A stretch of DNA of 64,000 bases from an uncultured Lachnospiraceae bacterium. GTDB taxonomy: Bacteria; Bacillota; Clostridia; Lachnospirales; Lachnospiraceae. A program made the translations under genes and the position numbers. A model generated the notes under the pieces. That model worked only from the letters and a program-made list of their open reading frames with translations, ran no database searches and was not told where the DNA came from. Where the stretch lies: the NCBI GenBank assembly GCA_900317505.1, contig ONHB01000013.1, forward strand, positions 1-64,000, in the 5' to 3' direction. Of the stretch, positions 30,126 to 42,613 are shown one piece after another (within the stretch, counting starts at the first letter, position 1; the number at the start of each line of letters is the position of its first letter).

Positions 30126-30448
30126 TGATGAAATACGAAGTAAAGATTACAGATGAAGCTCTCGCGGATATGGAAAAGATATACGAGTACATCGCAAATG
30201 AGCCATTGACGCCAGAAAATGCAATGGGACAGTATAATCGAATTGCAGAGGCTATACTTACATTAGATTCTTTTCCTGAGAAGTATTCACTGTTTGAAAC
30301 TGAGCCGGAGCACTCCTGGGGGATGAGACGCATGGTAGTGGATAATTATCTTGTCTGCTATATAGTTGATCCTAGTGTTGTTACGGTTACCGATGTCTTG
30401 TATGGTGCATCCAATGTACATGTGCGTTTGCAAGAAAGACATCCATAA
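30125..30448 (+). CDS. RelE/ParE-family toxin
   Basis: This is a 107-residue toxin of the RelE/ParE superfamily. The pattern is YEVKITDEALADMEKIYEYI at the N-terminus, then MRRMVVDNYLVCYIVD and VTDVLYGASN near the end. RelE-type members cut mRNA at the ribosome and ParE-type members poison gyrase. The conserved-strand layout (RRMVVDNYLVCY) is shared by both, so the target is not resolved. It overlaps the antitoxin by 1 bp; a second ATG three bases later is an alternative start. Confidence 0.9.
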   Translation: MMKYEVKITDEALADMEKIYEYIANEPLTPENAMGQYNRIAEAILTLDSFPEKYSLFETEPEHSWGMRRMVVDNYLVCYIVDPSVVTVTDVLYGASNVHVRLQERHP

Positions 30449-30562
30449 TGTCCGTCTGGGTACAATCACAAGAAACCAGTATTTATGCGGGTTACATACG
30501 AATTTGCTTAGTGACTGGCAGCAAAATGGCAACACTTTGTGACTATTCAAGAGATAAAAATT

Positions 30563-31072
30563 TTATTTCCTACCTTCCTTTTCTCTTTCCTCAGCATTTT
30601 TCATAAATTTCATAAATAAATCCTCAGCTTTTTTTGAAATTTTACTTTCTTCTTTAAGCATTCGAATTATTTCTTTCAACATATCTCCAAAATTTTCAAA
30701 CGCATCATTGACTTTTCCTTCAAACCACCGTATAAAATTTCCATTTTCTTTTGAAAAACAAAGTAATTCTCCATCCCCGATCAACCATCCGATAATAACT
30801 AGCTCTGACGGAACAATTTCCGAAAATCTAGGAAAATAAAAGCCTGCCAAATTCTGTCTTATTTGACAATCAGCCGAAAACCTTAACTACTCTTTATAAG
30901 ACTCAGGTATCCTTATTTCATTGGTTTCTTCCCATTGTTTCATATCTTCTTCAGATGCACCTTCGTTAAAGAACGAAGCATTTTCACCATATTCGGGTAT
31001 AGCTTTCTCACATAACTTTACAATTTCTTCAATTTCCTTTTTTAAACTATTGTTTTCTGGTACTTTTCTCAT
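30563..31072 (-). pseudogene. SMI1/KNR4-family gene interrupted by one amber codon
   Basis: Read on the minus strand, residues 1-61 (ASEEDMKQWEE, IRIPESYKE) match the SMI1/KNR4 N-terminal half. A TAG at 30887-30889 stops it. The same frame then continues for 107 codons with LRFS, SEIVPSELVIIGWLIGDGEL and FENFGDMLKEII, the matching C-terminal half. No frameshift is needed, so a single nonsense change explains it. SMI1/KNR4 proteins often act as immunity proteins against polymorphic toxins; no toxin is nearby. The tail is charged (EEREKEGRK). Readthrough is possible but untested. Confidence 0.82.
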
Positions 31073-31157
31073 TGTATTTGCCTTTCTGCTTTTTTAAATT
31101 CACTACCCTCTGGGTCTTCCGATTTCATACTCTTGTTGAAGCGAATGTTACTGTGAG

Positions 31158-31227
31158 GAGCCATATGCGGGAAAGCCGCACGTATGGATCTGTGAGGGGC
31201 TAAGACTGAGAGGTCTTAGTCTGCTTA
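31158..31227 (+). mobile_element. 3' end of a group II intron (domains V and VI), remnant
   Basis: The 33-nt segment 31158-31190 folds as domain V. GAG and the AGC triad come at the 5' side, then stems CCATA/TATGG and TGCGG/CCGCA with a GAAA-type loop and a two-base CG bulge on the 3' strand. It is followed by TGTGAGGGG and a domain VI-like hairpin (CTAAGAC/GTCTTAG). No reverse transcriptase and no 5' intron end are present in the neighbouring sequence. One pair of the basal stem is a G-A mismatch, which suggests decay. Confidence 0.75.
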
Positions 31228-31268
31228 ACTGTCGGACTTATGGGATATATGCAAGCAATGTTGGAGGA

Positions 31269-32294
31269 TTAGCATTTACCGGAATCATCACTTTCCAATA
31301 ACTGCCGGTAATGCTCAGCCTCTTCAAAATCACCGTTTTTAGCACTGATATCTGCCAGCGCTGAAAGCGGTATTTTAGTATGGCACTGTAAATTGAGGAC
31401 ACTTTCCGTTTCAAATGCAGCATTGTAGTACCACAAAGCAGCTTCCTCTTCATTGTGCTCTGCGTTCTGATAATAGTCTGCGAGCTGGCAGCAGATTTCA
31501 CTGCAGCCGCCGATTGCCATTGCCTTTGTGGTATATTTGAAAAATTCCAGATAATTTTTGGAGATCAGGTTTGCCTTGGTGCAGATACAGCAGGCCTCTA
31601 AAATTTCATCTGCGGATCTTTGCGGATCAACCACGGACTGTGCGAATGTCTGGTAAGCATCCAGAAAATCCTGATCCTCCCCGGCGATCATCAGCTCCTT
31701 GGCATACAGATTGTGAAGCTTTTTATTCAGGCGGATATTGTCACGGCACATTTTCTGGAAGGCAGCAAGATCACGGCCCTTGTGATTGCTGGTCGGACGG
31801 TGCGTAATGACAATGTCACTGTCATAGATCAACGGATCCAGACGGACCGCCTCGTGGATGGCATTTTCCCAGGTAAAGTGTCTGACTCTGCGGTAAAGCT
31901 TGGGACGGAGTTCCCTGTCATAATTGTAAATCGTATTGTAGGACAGCTGATTGTCGTAATACATCTGGACAATATCGATTTCAGGGATCAGCCCCTTTTT
32001 CAGCATTAAAAATTTGGCATGGTTTTCATCATCGAGAACCTCATCGGCATCGGCGCAGTATATGTAGTCTTTGGTGGCCTTGGAAAAAGAAAAATTGCGG
32101 GCATCACTGAAATTGCCGGTCCATGTAAAATCATAGATCCGGTCGGTGTAGCGGGCGGCAATTTCCTTGGTACGGTCTGTGGAACCGGTATCGACAATGA
32201 TGATTTCGTCCATCAGATCCGCAATGGAATCCAGACATCTGGATAAGACCTGTTCTTCATTTTTAACGATCATGCATAAGCTTATTGAAATCAT
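31269..32294 (-). CDS. Family 2 glycosyltransferase with TPR-like tail
   Basis: This is a predicted nucleotide-sugar transferase of 341 residues. The GT-A start ISLCMIVKNEEQVLSRCLDS and VDTGSTDRTKEIA lie in the first 50 residues. The metal-binding acidic motif is CADADEVL near 92. The later part has helical repeats (ADYYQNAEHNEEEAALWYYNAA), as in other SunS/TPR-type GT2 enzymes. The minus-strand start at 32294 follows AAAGGGGG; the longer frame has no ribosome site. The acceptor (protein, lipid or polysaccharide) is not readable. It borders the group II intron scar on its 3' side. Confidence 0.88.
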   Translation of the reverse strand: MISISLCMIVKNEEQVLSRCLDSIADLMDEIIIVDTGSTDRTKEIAARYTDRIYDFTWTGNFSDARNFSFSKATKDYIYCADADEVLDDENHAKFLMLKKGLIPEIDIVQMYYDNQLSYNTIYNYDRELRPKLYRRVRHFTWENAIHEAVRLDPLIYDSDIVITHRPTSNHKGRDLAAFQKMCRDNIRLNKKLHNLYAKELMIAGEDQDFLDAYQTFAQSVVDPQRSADEILEACCICTKANLISKNYLEFFKYTTKAMAIGGCSEICCQLADYYQNAEHNEEEAALWYYNAAFETESVLNLQCHTKIPLSALADISAKNGDFEEAEHYRQLLESDDSGKC

Positions 32295-32374
32295 AGTAAA
32301 ACCCCCTTTTATAGGTATATTGGCACAAAATTTAAAGTACCTATATTTTACCATAAAAGGGGGCAAAAACCTAC

Positions 32375-32944
32375 TTATTCTTCTGTCCAGAAAATCTTGG
32401 GTGCGGCATAAGAAAGAATGCCAACTACAACAGCCAGAATAATGGCATCGGGCAGCATGTAAGCACCGTTGTATACAAGGCTGTAGTAAGCCGGTGTCAT
32501 GCCGTCGGGAGTGTATTCAGCCCAGAGAAGCCATCCGGAAAGGAAGCTGCACAGGAATCTCAAGACGCATACACAGACAGAGCCAAGGATATAGCCGACT
32601 TTTTTGTTGTTTTTGACGAGTGATGCAAAGACCGGTGCAAGACCAAGTACAGAGAAGGCCAACAGGTAATCCAGCAGGATACAGCCAATCTGTGAAATCA
32701 GTGTCGGGCAGTACATAACGTTGGAAAAACCGATGATCATCTGCAAAAGACCGTGTACAAAGCCGGTAAGACAGCCCCATTTCGGGCCGTGGCGCAGTCC
32801 CATGATGACTAAGGGCAGCATTTCCAGTGTAATGGAGCCGCCGAAGGGCATTTCCATGATCTTGAGGTAGGAAAGGACGGTTGCTAATGCGATCAGCATG
32901 GCTCCTTCTACCAGGATACGTGTTTTTGATGTGGTTTTAGACAT
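32375..32944 (-). CDS. thiT: Thiamine transporter ThiT (ECF S component)
   Basis: This is the substrate-binding membrane subunit that captures thiamine and works with a shared ECF module not present here. The 189-residue protein has six hydrophobic helices. It starts with the conserved ILVEGAMLIALATVLSYLKI, followed by MPFGGSITLEMLPLV and GLRHGPKWGCLTGF, all typical ThiT segments. GGAGGA precedes the ATG on the minus strand. A TPP riboswitch upstream gives independent support for thiamine as the substrate. Confidence 0.95.
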   Translation of the reverse strand: MSKTTSKTRILVEGAMLIALATVLSYLKIMEMPFGGSITLEMLPLVIMGLRHGPKWGCLTGFVHGLLQMIIGFSNVMYCPTLISQIGCILLDYLLAFSVLGLAPVFASLVKNNKKVGYILGSVCVCVLRFLCSFLSGWLLWAEYTPDGMTPAYYSLVYNGAYMLPDAIILAVVVGILSYAAPKIFWTEE

Positions 32945-33067
32945 AAAAAATCCTCCTTAGTAATTGCTTCGGAGGGGAGTGGATGGCGCTTTAAGTATTG
33001 TGCAGACGGTAAAAACTGCTAAACCGGATTGGCCGGACCAAGTCAGGATCACCTGGCCTGCTATACA

Positions 33068-33177
33068 TAAAACTGCTTCCTTACGCCGGTATTATCCGGT
33101 TCAAGTAGTGAGGGTTAGCATTTGGATCCATATGAAGGATCATCATAAATGCAGTCTCAGCCTGTGGGCTCCCCTAG
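33068..33177 (-). promoter_or_regulatory. TPP riboswitch controlling thiT
   Basis: The minus strand reads GGGGAGCC, then CAGGCTGAGA, and later ACTTGAACCGGATAATACC with GGCGTAAGGAAGC, the core of the THI element. Between CTGAGA and the second half there is an extended arm around 33105-33150. Between the aptamer and thiT, CCTCC can pair with the GGAGG ribosome site, and a CCAGGT/ACTTGG hairpin precedes it. Translational control is therefore the likeliest output. Confidence 0.95.
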
Positions 33178-33200
33178 CAAAATATTTATTGTTCGTACAA

Positions 33201-33229
33201 ACTATACTGGTTTTGACGATTTTTGTCAA
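33201..33229 (-). promoter_or_regulatory. Promoter of the TPP riboswitch-thiT transcript
   Basis: On the minus strand, TTGACA (33229-33224), a 17-bp spacer and TATAGT (33206-33201) form a near-consensus sigma-A promoter. It lies 24 bp upstream of the riboswitch. Confidence 0.85.
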
Positions 33230-33245
33230 TGGACTATTTTTAAAA

Positions 33246-33824
33246 TCATTGTACCTTGCCAATCTTATTAAACGGAAAATACCGGAATATTGCCTTGCCA
33301 AGGATCTGATCCTCTGTGACATAGGTATGGATCCAATACCGGGAATCATAGGAATTGTTGCGGTTATCACCCATGACAAAATAGGAATTGGCCGGAACAT
33401 AGTAGGGTCCGAAGTTGACGGCGTTTGGAATTTCTTTGGTAAAGGAATCATCAAGAGGCTCCTCGGAATCATTGATATATACCTTGCCATCGATGATATT
33501 GACGGTTTCTCCGGGAAGTCCGATCACACGTTTGATAAAAAGCTGGGATTCGTCATCCGGAAATTTGAAAATGATCATATCAAAACGCTGCGGAATTTCA
33601 TGTTTATAAGCCAGACGGCTGCCGATCAGACGGTCACCTGTCATGACGGTATCTTCCATGGATGCAGAGGGAATACGCGCATTGATGATGATAAAGTGAT
33701 TGAGAAAAAGCATGATCAGCAATGCGACTACAAATAAGATGATATATTCGGATAGTTCTTTTAAAACTGCTTTTGCTTTTTTGGGGGAGTTGTTTTCCTG
33801 TTTATTTTCTTCCATTGTTTTCAA
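33246..33824 (-). CDS. lepB: Type I signal peptidase
   Basis: It cleaves signal peptides at the outer face of the membrane. A single N-terminal membrane helix (about residues 27-47) is followed by the catalytic Ser in PSASMEDT (Ser55). The general-base Lys lies in FIKRVIGLPGE near 97, and the conserved GDNRNNSYDSR box near 150-160. At 192 residues it is a short Gram-positive type. The start is either TTG at 33824 (GAGG 5 nt upstream) or ATG at 33815. It is unlikely to share a message with thiT, which has its own promoter. Confidence 0.95.
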   Translation of the reverse strand: MKTMEENKQENNSPKKAKAVLKELSEYIILFVVALLIMLFLNHFIIINARIPSASMEDTVMTGDRLIGSRLAYKHEIPQRFDMIIFKFPDDESQLFIKRVIGLPGETVNIIDGKVYINDSEEPLDDSFTKEIPNAVNFGPYYVPANSYFVMGDNRNNSYDSRYWIHTYVTEDQILGKAIFRYFPFNKIGKVQ

Positions 33825-33991
33825 ATCTGCCTCGTTTATGTTATTCTGTTAAAGATTGATGTAATAGCTTCATTATATGATATCAGGGTCAAAAGGTCAA
33901 AAAGTCGTTTGTGCTTGCACGATAAGACTTTTGAACTTGAGAATTACTATGATTATACAACCATATTCGGGTTGTTGAAAAGGTGACGATT

Positions 33992-35524
33992 ATGTACCGG
34001 TATGTATTATTTGATCTGGATGGGACGCTTACTGATCCCAAAGAAGGAATTTGTAAATGTGTGCAGTATGCGCTGCACGAAATGAATATAGAGGAACCGG
34101 ACCTGGACCGGCTGGAATGTTTTATCGGACCGCCGCTTTTGGCAAGCTTTCGTGATTTTTACCAGATGGACGATGCGCAGTGTGAGCTGGCGGTAAAAAA
34201 GTACAGGGAGCGGTATGCCACGATCGGTATTTTTGAAAACGAACTGTATCCGGGGATGGAAGATCTGTTGAAACGGCTGTCTGAAAAAGGCATCCGTCTT
34301 GCAATCGCATCCAGCAAGCCACAGTTATTTGTGGAGCGTATTCTGAAGCATTTTAAGATCGAGTCCTATTATGAAGTGGTAGCAGGAAGCGATATGAACG
34401 GAAAAAAGGTGGAAAAGACTGATGTCATGCGGGAGGCCATAGCCGGACTTTTTCATACACCTGAGGACTGTGTCGTGGAGCAGTTGCAGAAAAAAGACGA
34501 AAAACACCTGCCCGCAGATCAGATTTTGATGGTCGGTGACCGGAAGTTTGATGTAGAAGGTGCCAAAAGCTTTGGAATTGACAGCGTTGGCGTCAGCTAT
34601 GGATATGCTGAGGATGGAGAGCTGCAGAAAGCAGGGGCAACCTATATCACAGATGATCTTTCGGAACTGTACCGGATTATCACCGGTGAACGCATGCCGC
34701 AGCCGACCGATAAAAAGAACGCTTTTCAGAAGAGCATCCATGTATTGATGCCTCTTGTATACAATTTTGTCCTTTCCAGCGGAATCCTGCTTATCATACA
34801 GGTGCTTCTGGATATGTTATTAAAAGGCAGTCTTTCAAGTTATACAGCATATTTTGCGGAACATTCATCACAATATGCAGTTTTTTTTGATGCGTTTGCA
34901 ACCCTGATCTGTGGAATTGTGTTTGAGCGGATGTATCAAAAGGAGAAAAAGAAACCGATATCCGGTGTGGTAAAAAGAAGAAATCAGACACGGTTAAAAA
35001 AAGACGGGTTTCTGATCATACTTGGCGGAATGGCGCTGGCATTGTTTTTAAACATTGTATTTTCACATCTGCATATACTGACATCTTCAGAGTCCTATAA
35101 ACAGGTGGCAGGAGTACAGTATTCGGTTTCCATAGTACGTGGACTGATCATTTACGGACTGATCAAGCCGATTGAGGAAGAACTTGTTTTCCGTGGCCTG
35201 ATCTTTGGACGAATGCGGCTGTATTTTCCAAAGGTATTCTGTATTCCGATTTCAGCCCTGATCTTCGGATGCTATCATGGCAATCTTGTGCAGGCGGTCT
35301 ATGGATTTCTGATGGGCTGTGTTATGGCATGGCTTTATGAAAATTATAAGAGCCTGACAGCGTCTGTGCTGTTCCACAGTGCAGCCAACGTGATCGTATT
35401 TCTGTTCAGTATGGTGCCGGTGCTTGGAAAAATAGCTTCCGGGGTAGTTGCAGCTTTGGTCAGCGGACTTGCGGCTGTTATCATAATTGGAATATTATGG
35501 CAGAAAAATAAAAATATGCAGTAA
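33992..35524 (+). CDS. HAD phosphatase fused to a CPBP (CAAX-like) membrane protease
   Basis: This is a 510-residue two-domain protein. Residues 1-220 are a phosphoglycolate-phosphatase-like HAD hydrolase: LFDLDGTLTD at 6-15, ASSKPQ near 107, and GDRKFDVEGAKSFG near 178. Residues 245-510 are membrane-embedded and carry the CPBP glutamyl protease motifs EEELVFRGLIFGR near 394 and GCYHG near 428. GAAAAGGTG precedes the ATG. A 25-residue insert (VVEQLQKKDEKHLPAD) lies in the HAD cap-core junction. CPBP proteins include bacteriocin-immunity and prenyl-protease types; what is processed here is unknown. Confidence 0.87.
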   Translation: MYRYVLFDLDGTLTDPKEGICKCVQYALHEMNIEEPDLDRLECFIGPPLLASFRDFYQMDDAQCELAVKKYRERYATIGIFENELYPGMEDLLKRLSEKGIRLAIASSKPQLFVERILKHFKIESYYEVVAGSDMNGKKVEKTDVMREAIAGLFHTPEDCVVEQLQKKDEKHLPADQILMVGDRKFDVEGAKSFGIDSVGVSYGYAEDGELQKAGATYITDDLSELYRIITGERMPQPTDKKNAFQKSIHVLMPLVYNFVLSSGILLIIQVLLDMLLKGSLSSYTAYFAEHSSQYAVFFDAFATLICGIVFERMYQKEKKKPISGVVKRRNQTRLKKDGFLIILGGMALALFLNIVFSHLHILTSSESYKQVAGVQYSVSIVRGLIIYGLIKPIEEELVFRGLIFGRMRLYFPKVFCIPISALIFGCYHGNLVQAVYGFLMGCVMAWLYENYKSLTASVLFHSAANVIVFLFSMVPVLGKIASGVVAALVSGLAAVIIIGILWQKNKNMQ

Positions 35525-35578
35525 TTAGGTGCTTTTTATATAAATTTTAACATCATAAGATATTTTGTTCCCATTGAT

Positions 35579-35666
35579 ATTAGATTGTTGAATTAGATCT
35601 CCGAATCAGATTGACAATCAAATCGATAATCAGATTGTCCAATCAGATTACTAAATCAGATCTGTC
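35579..35666. repeat. Seven iterated palindromic 9-mers upstream of gltB
   Basis: Seven tandem copies of AATCAGATT-like units (itself the palindrome AATC-A-GATT) lie head to tail. They start at 35579, 35591, 35604, 35616, 35628, 35641 and 35654, with a 12-13 bp period. Copies 3, 5 and 6 are exact; the others differ by one to three bases. They lie about 250 bp before the gltB start in an A+T-rich gap with no gene. Cooperative binding by a regulator is the simplest reading. Confidence 0.75.
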
Positions 35667-35791
35667 AAGTGCTTTACATTTTGCAAATCAGGAAAGTTTA
35701 AAAAAGTACAAAACACGAAGACATGATCCTAAATCACATAAAATAGACGCGCAATTTTATAAAAAATCAGACAACTAAAACAACAAAATAT

Positions 35792-35859
35792 AAATTGTCT
35801 AATTATCTGACAATTTCAAAAAAATTCTTCTTTACAAGCTGATAAAATAGGTGTATATT
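35792..35859 (+). promoter_or_regulatory. gltB promoter with upstream dyad
   Basis: TTTACA (35831-35836), a 17-bp spacer and TATATT (35854-35859) form the promoter. AAATTGTC (35792-35799) and GACAATTT (35809-35816), an exact inverted repeat, end 14 bp before the -35, a typical activator position. Confidence 0.7.
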
Positions 35860-35912
35860 CAGTTCAAGTAAAAAATCGAATACACGAAATCAACAAAGGA
35901 AGGAGATTTCAC

Positions 35913-40457
<4,545 letters not shown>

Positions 40458-40469
40458 GAGGTGCGAAAA

Positions 40470-41963
40470 ATGGGAAAACCGACAGGATTTTTAGATTATG
40501 AGCGTGTAGATGCAAAAGCAGAAGCACCGAAAAGCAGAATAAAACATTTTAATGAATTCCATGAGTATCTCCCGGAAGAAAAACAGAGAATGCAGGGTGC
40601 ACGTTGTATGGAATGTGGCGTGCCCTTCTGTCAGGCAGGTATGATGCTTATGGGTATGGCCAGCGGATGTCCGCTGCACAATCTCGTGCCCGAGTGGAAC
40701 GACCTTGTATACAACGGCAACTGGAAGCAGGCATACAATCGTTTAAAAAAGACCAACAACTTCCCGGAATTTACTTCAAGGGTTTGTCCGGCTCTCTGCG
40801 AAAATGCCTGCACCTGCGGGCTTTACGGTGATCCGGTAGCATCCAAGGCCAATGAGCATGCGATTATTGAGCACGCCTATGCCAACGGATATGCAGATGC
40901 CAAGCCGCCGAAGGTAAGAACAGGTAAAAAAATTGCGATCATCGGAAGCGGACCGTCCGGCCTTGCATGTGCTGACCAGCTCAACAAGAGAGGACATTCC
41001 GTGACTGTATATGAAAGAAATGACCGTGTGGGTGGTCTGCTTATGTACGGCATTCCCAATATGAAGCTGGAAAAGCAGATCGTAGACCGCAAGATCAACA
41101 TTATGAAGGAAGAGGGCATTACCTTTATCACCAATGCCAATATCGGCAAGGATATCAAGGCAAGCCAGATTTTATCCGAGTATGACAAGGTTGTGCTCTG
41201 CTGTGGAGCTTCCAATCCCAGAGATATCAATGCTCCGGGACGCGATGCCAAGGGCATTTACTTTGCGGTAGATTTTCTGACACGCAATACCAAATCCCTT
41301 TTGGACTCCGGCTTCAAGGATAAAAAATATGTGGATACCAAGGATAAAAACGTCATCATCATCGGTGGCGGTGATACCGGCAATGACTGTGTCGGCACAA
41401 GTATCCGTCATGGCGCAAAATCCGTCACACAGATCGAGATGATGCCCAAGGCTCCGGACTGCAGGGCTGCCAACAATCCATGGCCCGAATGGCCCAAGAT
41501 CTGCAAGACAGATTATGGCCAGGAAGAAGCCATTGCGGTATATGGCCATGATCCGCGTATCTATGAAACGACCGTTAAAGAATTTATCAAGGATAAAAAC
41601 GGCAATTTAAAGGCTGTCAAGCTTGTAAAGCTTCAGTTTGTAAAAGATGAAGCAACCGGTAGAAACAAGATGGTCGAGGTTGAGGGCAGTGAAACTGTCA
41701 TGGATGCAGATATTGTACTGATTGCTGCCGGATTTTTGGGAAGCCAGAAATATCTGACCGATGCCTTCAAAGTAGAACTCAATGAACGCACCAATATCAA
41801 GACAGAGCCCGGTCATTATCAGACCAACGTGCCCAATGTTTTTGCGGCAGGCGATGTCCATAGAGGGCAGTCCCTTGTTGTATGGGCAATCCGCGAAGGC
41901 AGGGAGGCTGCCAAGGCGGTTGATGAAAGCCTGATGGGATATTCCAATCTCAACGTACAGTAA
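40470..41963 (+). CDS. gltD: Glutamate synthase, small (beta) subunit
   Basis: This is the NADPH-oxidising flavoprotein partner of GltB. Residues 1-140 carry the cysteines of two 4Fe-4S clusters (CMECGVPFCQ and CPALCENACTCG). An FAD-binding IIGSGPSGLACADQL lies near 155 and an NADPH-binding IIIGGGDTGNDCV near 294. The final AAGDVHRGQSLVVWAIREGR closes the FAD site. The 497-residue length is normal. The ATG at 40470 lies after AGGAGG; the GTG at 40461 is inside the site. It ends convergently with a small minus-strand gene. Confidence 0.97.
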   Translation: MGKPTGFLDYERVDAKAEAPKSRIKHFNEFHEYLPEEKQRMQGARCMECGVPFCQAGMMLMGMASGCPLHNLVPEWNDLVYNGNWKQAYNRLKKTNNFPEFTSRVCPALCENACTCGLYGDPVASKANEHAIIEHAYANGYADAKPPKVRTGKKIAIIGSGPSGLACADQLNKRGHSVTVYERNDRVGGLLMYGIPNMKLEKQIVDRKINIMKEEGITFITNANIGKDIKASQILSEYDKVVLCCGASNPRDINAPGRDAKGIYFAVDFLTRNTKSLLDSGFKDKKYVDTKDKNVIIIGGGDTGNDCVGTSIRHGAKSVTQIEMMPKAPDCRAANNPWPEWPKICKTDYGQEEAIAVYGHDPRIYETTVKEFIKDKNGNLKAVKLVKLQFVKDEATGRNKMVEVEGSETVMDADIVLIAAGFLGSQKYLTDAFKVELNERTNIKTEPGHYQTNVPNVFAAGDVHRGQSLVVWAIREGREAAKAVDESLMGYSNLNVQ

Positions 41964-41977
41964 GCGCTGTTAAGTGC

Positions 41978-42211
41978 CTACAATTCATCTGTTTTATTTT
42001 TCATATGGTATTCTTTTTCCAGCGCTGCCCGGTAATCATCATTGGACAGCGCTGCTTTTATGTCTGAAAGGCGGCCGTCTCTTTTGAGCTTGTCTGCCAG
42101 TTCGCGCATCTTTAAGCGGTCGGTCTGGGTTTCAATGTTGGCCTCCTCCATGCCGCGCTCCAGGGCAACGTTTTGTAAGTTCAGGGCAATGTATTGATCT
42201 TCTTTTTCCAT
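41978..42211 (-). CDS. Small helical hypothetical protein
   Basis: This is a 77-residue protein with no recognised family. It is charged and helical (MEKEDQYIALNLQNVALERG, then LKMRELADKLKRDGRL, EKEYHMKNK) and could form a coiled coil. AAAGGAG precedes the start on the minus strand. Within its coding region, CAGCGCTG occurs twice (42020-42027 and 42047-42054) as self-complementary copies followed by T-rich DNA. That could act as a terminator for gltBD on the + strand. Confidence 0.62.
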   Translation of the reverse strand: MEKEDQYIALNLQNVALERGMEEANIETQTDRLKMRELADKLKRDGRLSDIKAALSNDDYRAALEKEYHMKNKTDEL

Positions 42212-42362
42212 TTTTTGTTCTCCTTTTATGATATGAATGTTTATCGTGTGATGTTGTGTAGACGGCTAAATATAGGGATTTTTGAAATAATTAAAACAAC
42301 ATTTAATTTATTGATTGGCTTTTGTGTTTTTTTACGAAAAGTTTACATGTCGTCATTTTGAA

Positions 42363-42464
42363 TTAGTATGTGCAAATGAAATAATGTTATTTTGGGTTAG
42401 TATGTGCAAATGAAATGATTTTATTTCTGGTTAGTATGTGTAAGTGAAATGATTTTATTTCTGG
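42363..42464. repeat. Three tandem 34-bp repeats
   Basis: Units start at 42363, 42397 and 42431, all beginning TTAGTATGTG. Units 2 and 3 differ at two positions and unit 1 differs near its end. Each contains an AAAT...ATTT self-pairing segment. They lie in the 400-bp gap before the amidase gene, which holds no other visible feature except a T-rich stretch. Confidence 0.85.
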
Positions 42465-42613
42465 AAATTTAAGATGGCAGAAATTGTTATGCGGAATGTA
42501 AAATCCGGATGTTTACAAAACTGTTTTTATAAGCTTAAAATAATAGATATATTTGAATGTTTTGGGGAAAATATGATACCAGAATCAAATATCATCAGCG
42601 ATTAGGAGCAGTA

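Noticed and set aside
30449-30562. Short frame after the toxin gene resembling a mobile-element remnant
   Set aside because: The 33-codon stretch has no motif I can name, and no start signal was seen.
32964-33737. Plus-strand frame of 257 residues over the thiT leader and lepB
   Set aside because: It runs through the TPP riboswitch and antisense to the secure lepB gene.
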